Shown here in pieces: positions 50,133 to 62,100 of a stretch of DNA of 64,000 nt (position 1 is its first letter; every line of letters begins with the position of its first letter). The stretch covers positions 14,714,001 through 14,778,000 of the forward strand of contig AP031357.1 in NCBI GenBank assembly GCA_037833965.1, read 5' to 3'. The stretch is from Marchantia polymorpha subsp. ruderalis. Its lineage: Eukaryota > Streptophyta > Marchantiopsida > Marchantiales > Marchantiaceae. Both the position numbers and the translations under genes were made by a program. The notes under the pieces are model-generated. The model saw only the letters and a program-made list of their open reading frames with translations, ran no database searches and had not been told where the DNA came from.

Positions 50133-50545
50133 TGTAACATTAGGGTTTAGAGACAAATTCACTCGAAGATGAAAACATAAACTCTATAGATGAGAGATAC
50201 CAACAATTGTTCAACTCTACCTTATATAGCTCTCACTAACAAGTACAAAATATGATACCCACCATCAATACCACTCATAGTGGATGGATGATTTGGCGTA
50301 TAATCATAACAATCACACGGATTGCTAACGTGATGCTCCCAACTAACATACTAACTAGCACACTCAATCCTTACCTAACAAGCATACGGATCGTAGACGT
50401 GACGCTATTTACTAACACACATACTCTTTACATACAAAACACGCAGATTTCTATCGTGACAGCTATGAGTAGTGTAGACTAAATTATATACATCAACCTT
50501 TAGAGTAATCTCTATTTTAGTTCTACATAACCAAAGATTATGACA
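50133..50545 (-). mobile_element. solo LTR of the young chromovirus family, decayed
   Basis: Starts TGTAACATTAGGGTTTAG and follows the 420-bp LTR at 15964 along its whole length, in the same orientation, with roughly 80% identity. It is flanked by TTTAT on both sides (50128-50132 and 50546-50550), a 5-bp target duplication. No internal element sequence is attached, so the internal part was lost by LTR-LTR recombination. Much older than the copy at 16-22 kb. Confidence 0.9.
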
Positions 50546-50696
50546 TTTATACAATATAGTTTCACAAAAGAAGCTATTGTGAAATTATTTTTTTTAATTC
50601 TAATATATAACTTCAAATTTTCAATACGTAGTATTGTTTTCATCTCAAGTGCATTGAATATTTAAAAAAATATTCCAATGTGATTTGATCTATCAA

Positions 50697-50975
50697 TGTT
50701 GAGGTTAATTTTGATTAAGTAATAACATTACGTTCTAGCTACTTAAAGTAATGTAGATTGCTGGTGATGGATATATAAACCCTAAGATTTATATAGTGTA
50801 TTTACATTACTTTCCACTACTATAGTGGAAAGTAATGGAAATGGTAATGGAACTCTCTCACGTGCTTTCCTTGTGGACGTGGTTACCCTATGAAGGCTGA
50901 ACGATGTTATCATTGCGTGATTCTATGTTTGTTTATTTGTCTATGAAAAATAGTTTCAAAGCATGCAATATGACA
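50697..50975 (+). repeat. 5' LTR of the copia relic (about 279 bp)
   Basis: Compared with 55500-55790: both begin TGTTGA(A/G)GTTAA and share the block around GAAGGCTGAA and TTTGTCTA or TTGTCTA near the end. It contains a perfect 15-bp inverted pair CATTACTTTCCACTA / TAGTGGAAAGTAATG at 50805-50837. Exact ends are approximate. Confidence 0.55.
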
Positions 50976-53900
50976 GACCGCGGTCAAAATTATGTCAAAT
51001 ATCAGTCAATTTCTTAATAGATTTTTCAAAAATTTGCTTGATTTTTATCAAATTTTTGACTGTTGAAAATCGTAGCGGAAGAAAGTCGGGGCAAAAACGG
51101 CGTTGCGCAGTTGCAAGGCCTGATGTAGCGTCAGTCGCATGGGCACAACACACGCGCACCATGCGGTGTGAATCTTCCCGCGACGACATGTGTCGTCGTC
51201 CTCAGACGACACGTCGGCCTTCTCAATGTGACACATCAACCTTCCCAATTAGACATGTTCTCCTAGCAGCAAGCGCCACGTAACACATACTAAGCCACAC
51301 CCACGTGTACATATGTCATGTTCTATCAAATAGATGTCATGTCATATTCTTATGAAAGACACGTCAATCCTTGATCGCGCACAGCGTTGCCACTTGTTTC
51401 ATTGACGTGATAGGAATGATCACGTTGACACGAGACTTACAAAGGCTGACAAGTGATGAGTCCAATACAAATGGTGAAACGCGGTCAAATCATCAAAATT
51501 GAAGAGATAGAGTTTCAAATCCTCTAAGCGGAAGTTCGCCAAATTTAAGGCTTAGTCATCTGATCTGAAGAACTTAACGCGTTGGGGATGTAGCAAGAGT
51601 GGCCACATCAAGAAGTATAGCTGATTTATAATCAGAGATACAGCCTCCCCAAAGTTACAGCATTTTGACTCCAAGTAGAACGACTTGTTTGCAAACGGCC
51701 TATGATGCTAGAGATATGCATTCTACAGTTCACCAAAAATTGTTGATGACTTATGTATTCTAGATTGTGCTTATTCTTATCATATTTGTTACATTGAGGA
51801 GTTTTTTTGTACTTTTTCAAATCAAACAGTTATGTACTTATGTAAATGATCAATCTTGTAGAATTGACTATGTTAGATTTGTAAAGATCCGCATATTGAA
51901 TGATGTCAACCGTACGCTGATCTAGGTTAAGTTTAAACCTAACATGAGAAAGAAATTAATTTCTCTTGGAGTGTTATACTCACACGATTTGAGATGCAAC
52001 TCTAATCAGAGTATGTTTGATGTTAGAGCATGTGATAAGAAGATTACAAAAACAATAATGTGTACTTGTTAGGAGTCAACACTATTTGTGAAGAAGTTAA
52101 TTTTACCACATCTCGCATTGAGACTACATGGCATTTTAGATTAGACCATATGAGTGATAGGTACATGTCTCTTCTTGATAAGAAAAAGATGTCACCAAGT
52201 TTGGGCATAGTTGATTTGACATTTTGTGAGCAGTGTATCATGAGCAAACAATATAAGCGAGTTTTTGATGTTGGAACTCACGTGTGGAGATCCTTTCATG
52301 TTGCCTCACTCTTTGATAAGATGTAATATGTATCTTTTATAGATGATTACTCCAGCTATGTGTAGATATATTTTCTTACTCACAAGTCTCAGGTGTTTTC
52401 AATCTTCAAAAGTTGGTGTGTACAAAAGTTGGTGTGAGACTCAGATTGAAGACAAAGTGAGATATTTGCTATCAAATAATATCGGCGAGTATATTTTAGA
52501 GAAATTTCAGAGTTGTCATATACAGGTATTGCCATTTCACGACATTTTATACTTCACAACAAAACGTTGATCTCAAGTCTCAACCAAACTTTGTTAGATA
52601 AGAGTTGCGGAGACAAATCAGGTTTAACATGAGAATTTTGGGCCAAAATTTTCAACACCGTAGTTTGATTGGTAAATTCTTCTTCTTCTAGTGCAATCAA
52701 TCTCTCAACACCGTTTAAACCCACCAGCGTTTAAACCTAAGCATAAACAAATGGCGGATTATAGTTGTTTGAGAATTTTTGATTGCATAACTCATACTTT
52801 CACTTCAAAGGAGCACAATACTAAGTTAAATCCTATGTCCAAGAAAAATTGTTTTCTTGGATATGCTAGTGGAGTGAAAGATTATAGGCTAAGGGTGTAG
52901 TATCTCATATGGTGGTTGTTAGTAGAAATGCTCTTTTTCAATAAGCTCAACTTATTGAAAGAATGGAAGAGTTCTAAGGTTATCCGTATTGAAAAAGTAA
53001 AATCTTCACTTACCAATGTTGGGGAGGAGTTTGATCATTGTGTGATTATTGATCTGACACAAGAAGTATCACATGTGCATGTGGAGCAAATTTATAAGAA
53101 ACAAGAATTAGAGTAGTAGGTTTTGTTGATGAGTCTATTGCAACAGTACCAAACGATAAAGATCAACCAAAAATGTTCCATTATGATATCATATTGTGCT
53201 AGTAAGACTTCTGAAAGGTTTGGTGTATGGACCAACTCATTCATTCTCACAAATCATGACCTTGATACTTATGATGAAGATAGTGCGGTGTTGATCTTAA
53301 AATAAGTTGAAACTTCTTTGTATATAAATGCTCAACTTTGAATGATATGCTGCTATGGAGCGAAAGATGTAGTCGTTGATTGACAACAATACTTTAGAGT
53401 TGGTTGAGCTTTATAGGAATCAGACACTAATTGACTCCAAGTAGAAAATGATGTGAGAATCTTTAAAGCTAGGTTGATGGCTAGAGGTTTCATCCAAGAA
53501 AAGGTTATACACTATAACAAAGTTTTTTCACCTATAGTGAAGTATGCTACAATTTGTGTGCTATGTGCACGAGACGTGATATTCAGCCTTGTTATGGACT
53601 TGATGAATGTGGTTACAACTTTTTTTTATGTATATTTAGAGTAGTAGATCCACATGACACAAACTATTGACTTTGAGGTCAAAGGCAAGGAGAAGTTGGT
53701 TTGTAGATTGCTAAAATCACTATATGGACTGAAGCAAGCTTTTTGTAATTGAAACACGCAATTTGATGAGTTCATGAAGTCACGATAATTTTTTCTATTC
53801 ATGAATTGAATTTTGAGATATCTTAAGAGTACTGTGAATTATGACATATTGTTCGATAGTTTATTAAAAAATGTCAAATTCTTATTTGACTACGTTGATG

Positions 53901-54360
53901 TTGATCATAGACAGTATGTAGACAAAAGAGACAAACCACCATATGAGCTACTAAAACCCATAGCCTATAATCTTTCACTCCACTAGTTTGACGGTTTAAG
54001 CATTAATTCAAGATCTACCTTCAAATGCTTAGCTTAGTTGAAAATGGAAGCTGGGTATGTGGCAGCAGCAGAAGCCTCAAAGAAAACTCTTTGGTTGCAT
54101 AGACTTATCATGGAGATTGGATTGACACAAGACGTGGTCAATCTTCATTGAGATAGTCAGAATGCTTTACATTTGGCTCCAAACCAAATCGTGAATAGCA
54201 AAATGAAACATATTAACATTACTTATCATTCTATTAAACAAGTAGTGTATGATAAAACAATTGAGCTAGTCAAGATAGACCGTAAATTCAATCCAGTTGA
54301 TATTTTGACCAAAGTTATTCTTTTGAAGAGTTTAAGATGACACTGTAAAGTAAGATTGAC

Positions 54361-55114
54361 TGTTGTATGTATGAAATATTACTAGAAGTAGTCAAAAGTT
54401 AATTATGTTTAGCATAAGTATAACTAAATATAGTTAGTTATAACTAAGTTTATCAAGTTTGACTATGTTTAGTTATTATGTTTATACTTGGCAAAATAAT
54501 TAGTGAAGTTCTAGAAGATTTGAGTGAACACTTCTATGTCTTGTAAAAAAGTTTTGATTCCAAGGAAAAATACTTTTGATTACATAATGAGTTTTGATTG
54601 GTTTGATTAAGTAATGAAAACTTCATTGGTTAGACTAATCTAATTTGACTTAGTGGTAAATGGATGTTTTAGAAATGAGAAAGTATCAAATGGTATGTCG
54701 TCACCTCAATCTATGGATTAAAAAACATTTAGAATGTTTATGAGTAAAATGACACGTCGACACATATTGGAAACAAGTACTTACTATGATTTATCTTTGT
54801 AAAAATAAATAAATTAAAAAATACCATTTGTTATTATTGTGTTTTTTCATATAATTTTAATAGAGAGGTAAAGAAGAGTCTCTAAAGCAAGTTTGGAAAG
54901 TTCATGCGTAGAGACTTGTTTCATCAATAAAATATGTAGTTATTCTATTTTAGATTGTCTATGTCTGTGTGAACTTGAATGATGAATGGAAAAATTGTGT
55001 GAAAGTGTGATTGGAACATGAGCATGAAAAGTAATACTAAATTTCTAAATCCATGATGAGTTATTGTAGAGCCATCTCATGTAAATCTAAGTGAGAGTCA
55101 GCCTAAAGTTTGCA
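54361..55114 (+). repeat. solo LTR of the old element's family inside the copia relic
   Basis: About 754 bp that matches the LTR at 24118-24877 along its whole length, inverted relative to it. It starts TGTTGTATG and ends AAGTTTGCA. It follows the copia RNase H region directly and is followed by copia 3' sequence, so it is a nested insertion reduced to one LTR. A target duplication is no longer clear. Confidence 0.7.
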
Positions 55115-55499
55115 TTACTACTATGCATGTTGTGCATGGAAAGCACATGTAGATTTTGTTAGCATACTATATTAAGTTATCTTGTTATATATTTACTATA
55201 TGATGACTACAACTTAAGTCTAGTTAAATTTTGTGTAAAGAGTGATATTGTATTGTGTTTTCTTTCTATAAATTCTTGTGAAATCTTTATATAGATTATG
55301 AAGTTTTTATTTTCTATGTGATAGCAAGTTTTTAATTAACTCTTTATGTTATTACTCTATATCGTTATGGTTACAACCTAGTTCTAGTTAGCTTTCAAAT
55401 AAAGAAATTCCTTGTGTTATGTTTTCGTCTAGAACTTTTTGCGTAATATAATATAAATTAAGAGGTTGTTGTTTCATTAGCATGAGTTATGGAGTAGAT

Positions 55500-55790
55500 T
55501 GTTGAAGTTAACTTTAGTTAAAAAGTAACTTCATATTTTAGCTATTTACAGTTAGGTTTGTCACAGTTGTTGGATATATGTATGTATGTATGTATATATA
55601 TATATATATATATATATGCCAAGGCTTCTGCACCTTATTTCTGTTACTTTTCTCTATTGTAATAAACTCTCTAATGAGCTTTACTTGTAAACGTAGTCTT
55701 TTGAAGGCTGAATCACGTTACTAATGCGTATATTTGTGTTTTTCTATTTGATTGTCTAGCTATCACTGTCTTGCATATTTTGAACTGACA
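55500..55790 (+). repeat. 3' LTR of the copia relic (about 291 bp)
   Basis: Counterpart of 50697-50975. It holds a long (ATGT)/(AT) microsatellite near 55575-55617 that the other LTR lacks. Confidence 0.55.
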
Positions 55791-58262
55791 ATACATTACA
55801 AATTTATACTCAAAAAATATTTATGTTTATGTAAAATGATTTATTGTTTTTATATGAATTGCATTTTCTTTTTCAATTAAATTATCTATGAAATAAAATG
55901 TTATTATTTAATGTTCACGTAGTTTGTTTAATACTAAAAAAACTATTATTCACTAAATATAAATTCAGATTACTTAAATATTAAGAAGATAAATAATTTT
56001 TTATTTTGAAATATTTAATATTTAATTTATAGTAATCATTTTTATGGAAACATGTCAAGTGAACAAAAAATTACAAAGCTTACCACCAAAAAATAAGAAA
56101 CTAATGTATCATAAATTTTGATAACAAGGGTTATAACATAAAAACATCATAAATAGTGTTTTCATGTTTATGATTGATTAAAAAATCAATGGGATCCTGA
56201 ATTTAGATTTTATAAGTGATTAAGATTAAATCAAAGTAATAAAAGAAGATTCAAAGTATAAATCATAAAGTGAATTAATTTTAATTTTTTACTCTAAAGG
56301 AAAATCATGATATTTTGTGATGTGAATGTATCATTTTGATTTCAAAATGCAAAAACTGTGTATTTGTTACATTTTATAAACAAAATGGAATGTGTGGATT
56401 GTTTTGGAAAAAAATTAAAAAACTTGTAAGTTTTGCCTCGTATTTTAAAACTTAAACAACCGTTGACTTGTAAGATTGGATTATTCATCATGTTTTATTA
56501 CTTATCCAATCTTATGGTAGAATTTAAATAATTTATGTAAGAATAATTGATACTATGTATGTATTTGTAGAGATGTTGAATATTGACCATGTTAAAACAT
56601 GCTGGTCTTCTAATCAATGAAGATTAATAGTTTGAAAACTAAGTATAAGTATTTGCAAGGCATTATCATATCTTTTACTCTTTGGAAATTAATCATATTG
56701 AAACAAATTGCAGTGTTAAAAATTAGATTAAAAACTTTTCATTCGATCAAAATTTAACTTATGTTATTGAAGCTTATAGTCGATCAAAAAACTGTAGAAT
56801 ATAACCAGAATTTGGAAAACATATATGTATCATATATTTATGATATGAGTCAATACAAAGAAACAAACTACGAACCAATTTTGTTTCTTGGAATCTTAAA
56901 TGTTTTTTGATAGTAAAAGCAATATCACTTTGTTTCTTAAATTGAGGTATCAGGTTTTCCAGATGAACGAGACTTAATTTTAATAGATGTATGTTTTTTT
57001 AATTTTAATAGAATGTATGTTTTTTTAGCGCCAACAAATCAGGAATGGATGTAAGAGATATGGTAGATAAATTGAAATACATATAATATTAAATGATGCT
57101 TATATGTTTTAGTAGATATATGAATGATTTTTCAAAGTCGGTGTAGAAACTATTATTCTTTTGCTTTAGTTTATGAAATAATAATAATTTGTCGTATAAA
57201 AGATTTGTGTTGTGTATCAAATAAAAAAAATACTATTATTTGGAAATAGAACCTAAATATGATACATTCTGCTACTACGCTTGATATGATTAACATTGTT
57301 ACTCTTGACTCAAAAAATCGTCTCGTAGAGATGATAATACATTATGAATGAATGAAATCAGGAGTGAATTGTCGAACTTTGTTAAGTTGAAATTTGTTTA
57401 TGATGTAATCTATTAAGATAATTGGATCCATAAATATTAAGAAAATTATATTTTCAAATAGAAGAAGGTTTAAAATAAAACTTTCTTCTCATCATTGTAG
57501 TAAACATACATAAATTGCATTTATTTGATATTTCGATACAGATATATATTTAGATCACATCAGATGTCAAATCGAATGCGTAGCAATTTCAACTATTAGA
57601 ACTATATAGTCGCTTGCTTTGAAAAAATGAAAATCACAACACTAGCGAACGAAATGTATGGTGAAACATCCGTGGCAGAAAAAAATATTAAATTTTGTTC
57701 AAAGTACAAGTTTTCATGTGCTTCAGGTTAGAAAAATATACTCGAACGGGTTGACATCTTCAATGGACATTGCGAAATAATATCAGTTTTCCCAGAATGA
57801 TTTCGGATGCAGGGACGCACGTACCAGGCTTGGCATGGGTTGGTACAACTGAGTTGTTGATACGAAAATTGAGTTAGAATAAGGATGAGTGGACGAAGCG
57901 TTGCTTTCGTTCGGTGTATCACTTTTCTTTCAACGACGAAATAAAATCAGGAAATGGATTAGTAAATGGGCATATATCGGCATCTGCTCGGAAAACAAAG
58001 TTGATCGTTTGAAATAAGTTAGTGAGATCCAGTTTGGCTTATCGTTGGGACCAAAAAGACCACTCTCTCGCGAGTGCATTATGCAGAGGAAGGAGAGAGC
58101 TTCGTGATTAGGCAGACCAACTTCAGGGAGCGTGGAAATGCAGGAGCGAAGTATTTGAGAAGTCGCGGGCGCCGATCGGCCTCCACTCGCTGCCTTGTAC
58201 TTCACGGACGGAGCGCTATTTGGATCCCACTACGTCCGTCCGCCAATGATGGAGCGGGAGTA
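55791..58262. other. AT-rich spacer, then BIG promoter region
   Basis: AT-rich to about 57.6 kb; a 27-bp unit (TTAATTTTAATAGA, then TGTATG and a T-run) is doubled at about 56974-57026. From 57.8 kb GC rises toward the BIG gene. Overlapping frames at 57930-58205 and 58074-58373 on opposite strands are not convincing. Confidence 0.5.
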
Positions 58263-58293
58263 GGGGGCGGGGCGGGGCGGGGCGGGGCGGGGC
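58263..58293 (+). promoter_or_regulatory. GGGGC repeat upstream of BIG
   Basis: GGGGGC followed by five GGGGC units: six runs of four or more G spaced by one C on the coding strand, about 810 bases before the start codon. It can form a G-quadruplex, and CG-rich G-runs often mark open promoters. An outlier in an AT-rich genome. Confidence 0.7.
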
Positions 58294-59105
58294 GAGGAAA
58301 TTGGGACGAGGGAGGGAGGCAGACGGAAGGCCGAAGCCGCGGGAGGACGAGCCGACGAACGTTGGGTGGATGATCGTGGGGAGCGGGGGGCGCTCCTTTT
58401 CCATCCAATAAATCAAAGCAGGCGTGCCTGCACGATAGCGATCACGAGGAAAAAACGAAGAAGCAGCAACGAGGTGAGAAAGACTCCTCCTCGTCTGCTG
58501 CTCGCCTGAAGCGCTTTGTAGGTCGCCTTCTGTTTCAGATCGGTCGCGCAATCGATCTGCAAGTGGAACCAAATTGAGTGTCAGATCGGACCAGCAGAGG
58601 GTGCAGATCGAACTCACACGGGTGCAGCTGCAACCCTAGCAGCGAGTTGAGGAAGCTACAGAGAGCGAGCGAGCGAGAGCGAGGCAGGGAGGGAGGAGGA
58701 GCAGCAGCAGCGGGAGATGTTGGAGGAATTGAAGGTGTGAGCGGGCGAATTGTAGTTGTAGAGCCGCAGGGAGGAAGAGGAACTGCAGATAGGGATAGTA
58801 GGTACAGTCCACAGTCGAGATATGAGCATTTGAAACGGCGAGGTGTGGATGATCTGGCAGCGTGGATTTCATGCTGCTGCCAAGAAGGCATCCTGGAAAT
58901 TGAGGTTTCTGTGGTTGTGGGTGGTCCAACTGAGTGCCTAACTGGTCCTTGTGGTCCTTGTTGCATATGTTGAAAGGTCGGAAGATCGGACGCGAGATCT
59001 GTTATCGCAAGGGCCAATTTGGAAAGCAGATGAGGAGATAGCAGTGCAAGATGATGCTGAGGAGCTGAACTCCAGCTGTTCAAAGTCATATGAGTTTTGA
59101 ACGAA
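58294..59105 (+). promoter_or_regulatory. BIG promoter and leader with several short uORFs
   Basis: GC-rich, with GAGCGA-type repeats near 58664-58695. On the plus strand there are many short ATG frames before the main start, for example at 58717 (seven codons), 58821, 59028 and 59051, and one just before the main ATG that overlaps it. If transcribed unspliced, such a leader should lower translation of BIG. A leader intron (donor near 58735) is possible but unproven. Confidence 0.4.
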
Positions 59106-62100
59106 ATGGCGGAGGCGGGAGGGGGATTTGTGACGCGCTCTTTTGAGCGCATGCTCAAGGATGCACCAGGGAAAAAGTACCAGAATCTTCAGCAGGCTCT
59201 GAAAGCCTATCTAGGTTAGTAACCAGGACTTGCATTTTAGCTGCTCAGGCGTGATCTGGTCATGTACACGATGTTAGGAATGCACGGAAGCATATACAAA
59301 TGTGCCCAGGAACTGGCATTTGCATCTGGACTTTATCATCTGGTGTACGTCTCATGTCATCGCATTTTTCATCGAACAATGCGGGAACTTGCGTTTTTTC
59401 TGTCCCGTGTGATTGATCAAATTCCCCGCATACTGATCCACTGAAGGACACAGGAGCTGCACATTTTGCCATTTAAAATCATAATGTTTTCTTACAATGT
59501 TCACCTTTCTATTGATCAGGAATCCTGAACCCTGTCTCCAATCAAAAAAATAGTCGGCTGTATAGCTCACCAGATGCTCAATTTATTTCATTGAAGCTCC
59601 AATTATGTTGAACTACAATATGTTAGTCTGGGCCAGAAGAAGGCAGCCTGAAGGAAATTGACATATCTCTCTCCTTTGTTGCGATCATTATTGTTTCATT
59701 TGACTCAATCACCGGTTTTCTAATGAGTACACTCTAAGCGGAATTGAGAAATCTCCGTCCAGCCTTTTGGAGCTTATCATCTAGCATCGTTTGCGTGAAA
59801 GAATGGTCTATGTCTTGGTTAGAAGTCAACTGTCCTTTGTTACCTCCGCAAACTTGGTGTGGTTAAATTGTCAAATTCCGCAGTTCGATTTGGTCTTGTT
59901 GGGAGCTCATGGAGATATTGGGAATCAGAATGCACGGGTTTAGTTATCAGGAGAATCTCCGTGTGTGCTTTCTTCCTGCAATATTATGCAGGTTTCGTGC
60001 TCGGCTGTTCCACATGACCCATGGTAAGCTGCGATGGTTTGTTGTTTCCGATAACGAGACGCTTCGCCTCCAGCTGACATATAAAACTTTTGTTCTTGAG
60101 TGTAGACCGTGAGAAAGTCGGGCCGATTCAGCCGCCTCAGCCAGTGCAGACTCTCGCCCCAGTCCAAGAGGATCAAACAGGAACTACTGCGACACCCGAT
60201 GTGGAGTGAGTGCATGCCTTCATTCTCTCACGTTGTATGAGTTGTCGTCCAAGAAGTAGGCCTAGTCATACAACCTTGATCACAGCAAAACGTTAGAAGT
60301 GCAGCACACTTGCATGATTGTGATTACTTCACCTTTAATACTCATAGGAGAGTTGTTTTTATTGTTTACCTTGAATGTTCAGTACGATTTGAAGTCCAGC
60401 AAGCTTCACCTTATTATGCATTCGAGAGTGCCGTAGTAAGTTCCTTTTTTTAAATCGATTGAGTTGAACTTCTATCGTACAGATCTCCTCCCCAAGAAAA
60501 TGGGGGTGGTTCTGCCGTCTCGGCTCCTAGCGGAGCTGAAAGTGATGCCCCTGAAACTAAGCCATCGCAAACCCAACGGAGGCCAAGTACAGGGGAAGGA
60601 GCTGCTGCAACTATGGCCGAGGCAGGACACTCATTGGAGGGATCCGAGGCAGATTTAGTGCTTCTGCCTTTGAGACTGGCATTCGAAACGAAGCAACCCA
60701 AGCTTGTGGAATCAGCACTCGATTGTCTACATGTAAGATGAGTGTATTTTAATAGAAGAGCATGGTCAATATGAATGCTGGCTTTTGTCAGTAAATCAAG
60801 TCCATTCTTTCACAACAATATTCGTTCTCTAATGAATTTCCGTTTGAAAAATCAGAAACTTATCAGCTACGGACATTTAGAGGGTGAAGCCGGTTTGGAA
60901 GGCGGAAAGAATGGGCTCACAGTCACTGAGATTTTCAACATGGTTTGTTCTGCTGCAGATAATACTGCTTCTGATAGGTAATTTTGGGGGAATTTCTCTT
61001 TAGCTTGTTCGGATAACAAGCTTCTGTCTTGTATAATTACACTTTTAGTTTTTCGGTTATCCAAAAGCGTCCCGAGTATTTGTTTCTACCGAGCACTGTT
61101 GGTTCTACAAGGATTCTCTTTAGACACGTATTTGCTCATTTTTTGAAGAAATACTATGGTCTAACATATCTCCATGTATGTTTGTTTGGCTGCAGTGTTG
61201 TTTTGCAAGTCATCAAAGTACTTTTGACTGCAGTGGCATCACCATCTTTTCAAGGTAAAGATATCGCCACGTCTTCAACTAAGTTTGTGTTTTACTGATC
61301 ATTGCCTTGAGATGCTTTCAGTTCCTGAGTGTACCACCCTCTAGCTGTTTAACGATTAATCCGTTCTTGCAGTCCATGGTGAATGTTTGCTCACCTCTAT
61401 ACGGACGTGCTACAACATCGTCGTGAGCAGGTAACAGATGCCAGGACTTAAAAGTTTAATTATGTTGTCAATAGCAAGAAAATGGAATATGTTGACTTAG
61501 CTTCAGTTTCAAACAGGGCGTACCGGTGGCAAATCAGATGAATGGTAGTCCCTTTTTAGAAGGTTTATGGCAGTGGGTCCGGAAGAATTCAATTAGAAGT
61601 ATTTGTAACTCTACCGTTTTATATCGCACCTAGCAGTTTTAGCTTTGAAGTTATGTAGGGCTGTTGTATTTTTTATTGATTTTCCTCTTCCATTTTACAG
61701 CAAGAGCGTCGTCAATCAAGCGACAGCAAAAGCCACACTTACACAGATGATCAACATCGTGTTCAAAAGGATGGAGTCTGAGACACAGGTGCCACAATTG
61801 ACCTGCTCTCATATAGGAAATTACTTCAGTGATGTTTATTGATCACAAAGATTCTTTGTATTTCTGAATGAAGTTGCCTGTCCTCTGCAAACTTGGTGGA
61901 TACGCGCTTAACACTGGTCATTCGTAGCAGACTCCGGCGATCCCTTCAACCAGTGAGTCTTCTCATCCTGATGCTGATTCTGAGAAAACCACAAGTCAGC
62001 CCGTTGAAGACAGTCAACATGCAGAGAAAAGCGGCGAAGAGAATACCTCCCCAGAGAATCCAGTACCTGCTGTTTCGGTGGAGGAACTTCAACATCTCGC

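Larger units (their letters stand above)
50697..55790 (+). mobile_element. decayed Ty1/copia retrotransposon with a nested solo LTR
   Basis: Plus strand. The ends at 50697-50975 and 55500-55790 resemble each other (start TGTTGA, a shared GAAGGCTGAA block, end GACA) and are taken as the two LTRs. Between them: gag zinc knuckle (about 51.6 kb), pre-integrase domain with WHFRLDHMSDRYMSLL and FCEQC (about 52.1-52.3 kb), worn integrase (about 52.3-52.9 kb), reverse transcriptase with KARLMARGF, YNKVFSPIVK and LLKSLYGLKQAF (about 53.4-53.8 kb), and RNase H with KHINITYHSIKQVV and DILTK (about 54.0-54.3 kb). This is the copia order. It is heavily broken, with many breaks, and old. A solo LTR of another family sits at 54361-55114. 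Confidence 0.85.

Noticed and set aside
58578-58973. 131-codon plus-strand frame in the BIG leader
   Set aside because: Opens at GTG and encodes repeat-derived Arg/Glu/Gly runs; better seen as leader DNA.
58216-59158. Long minus-strand frames opposite the BIG leader (133 and 207 codons)
   Set aside because: Pro/Ser/Leu-rich products arise from the GA- and GGGGC-repeats of the other strand; the 3' end overlaps BIG exon 1.
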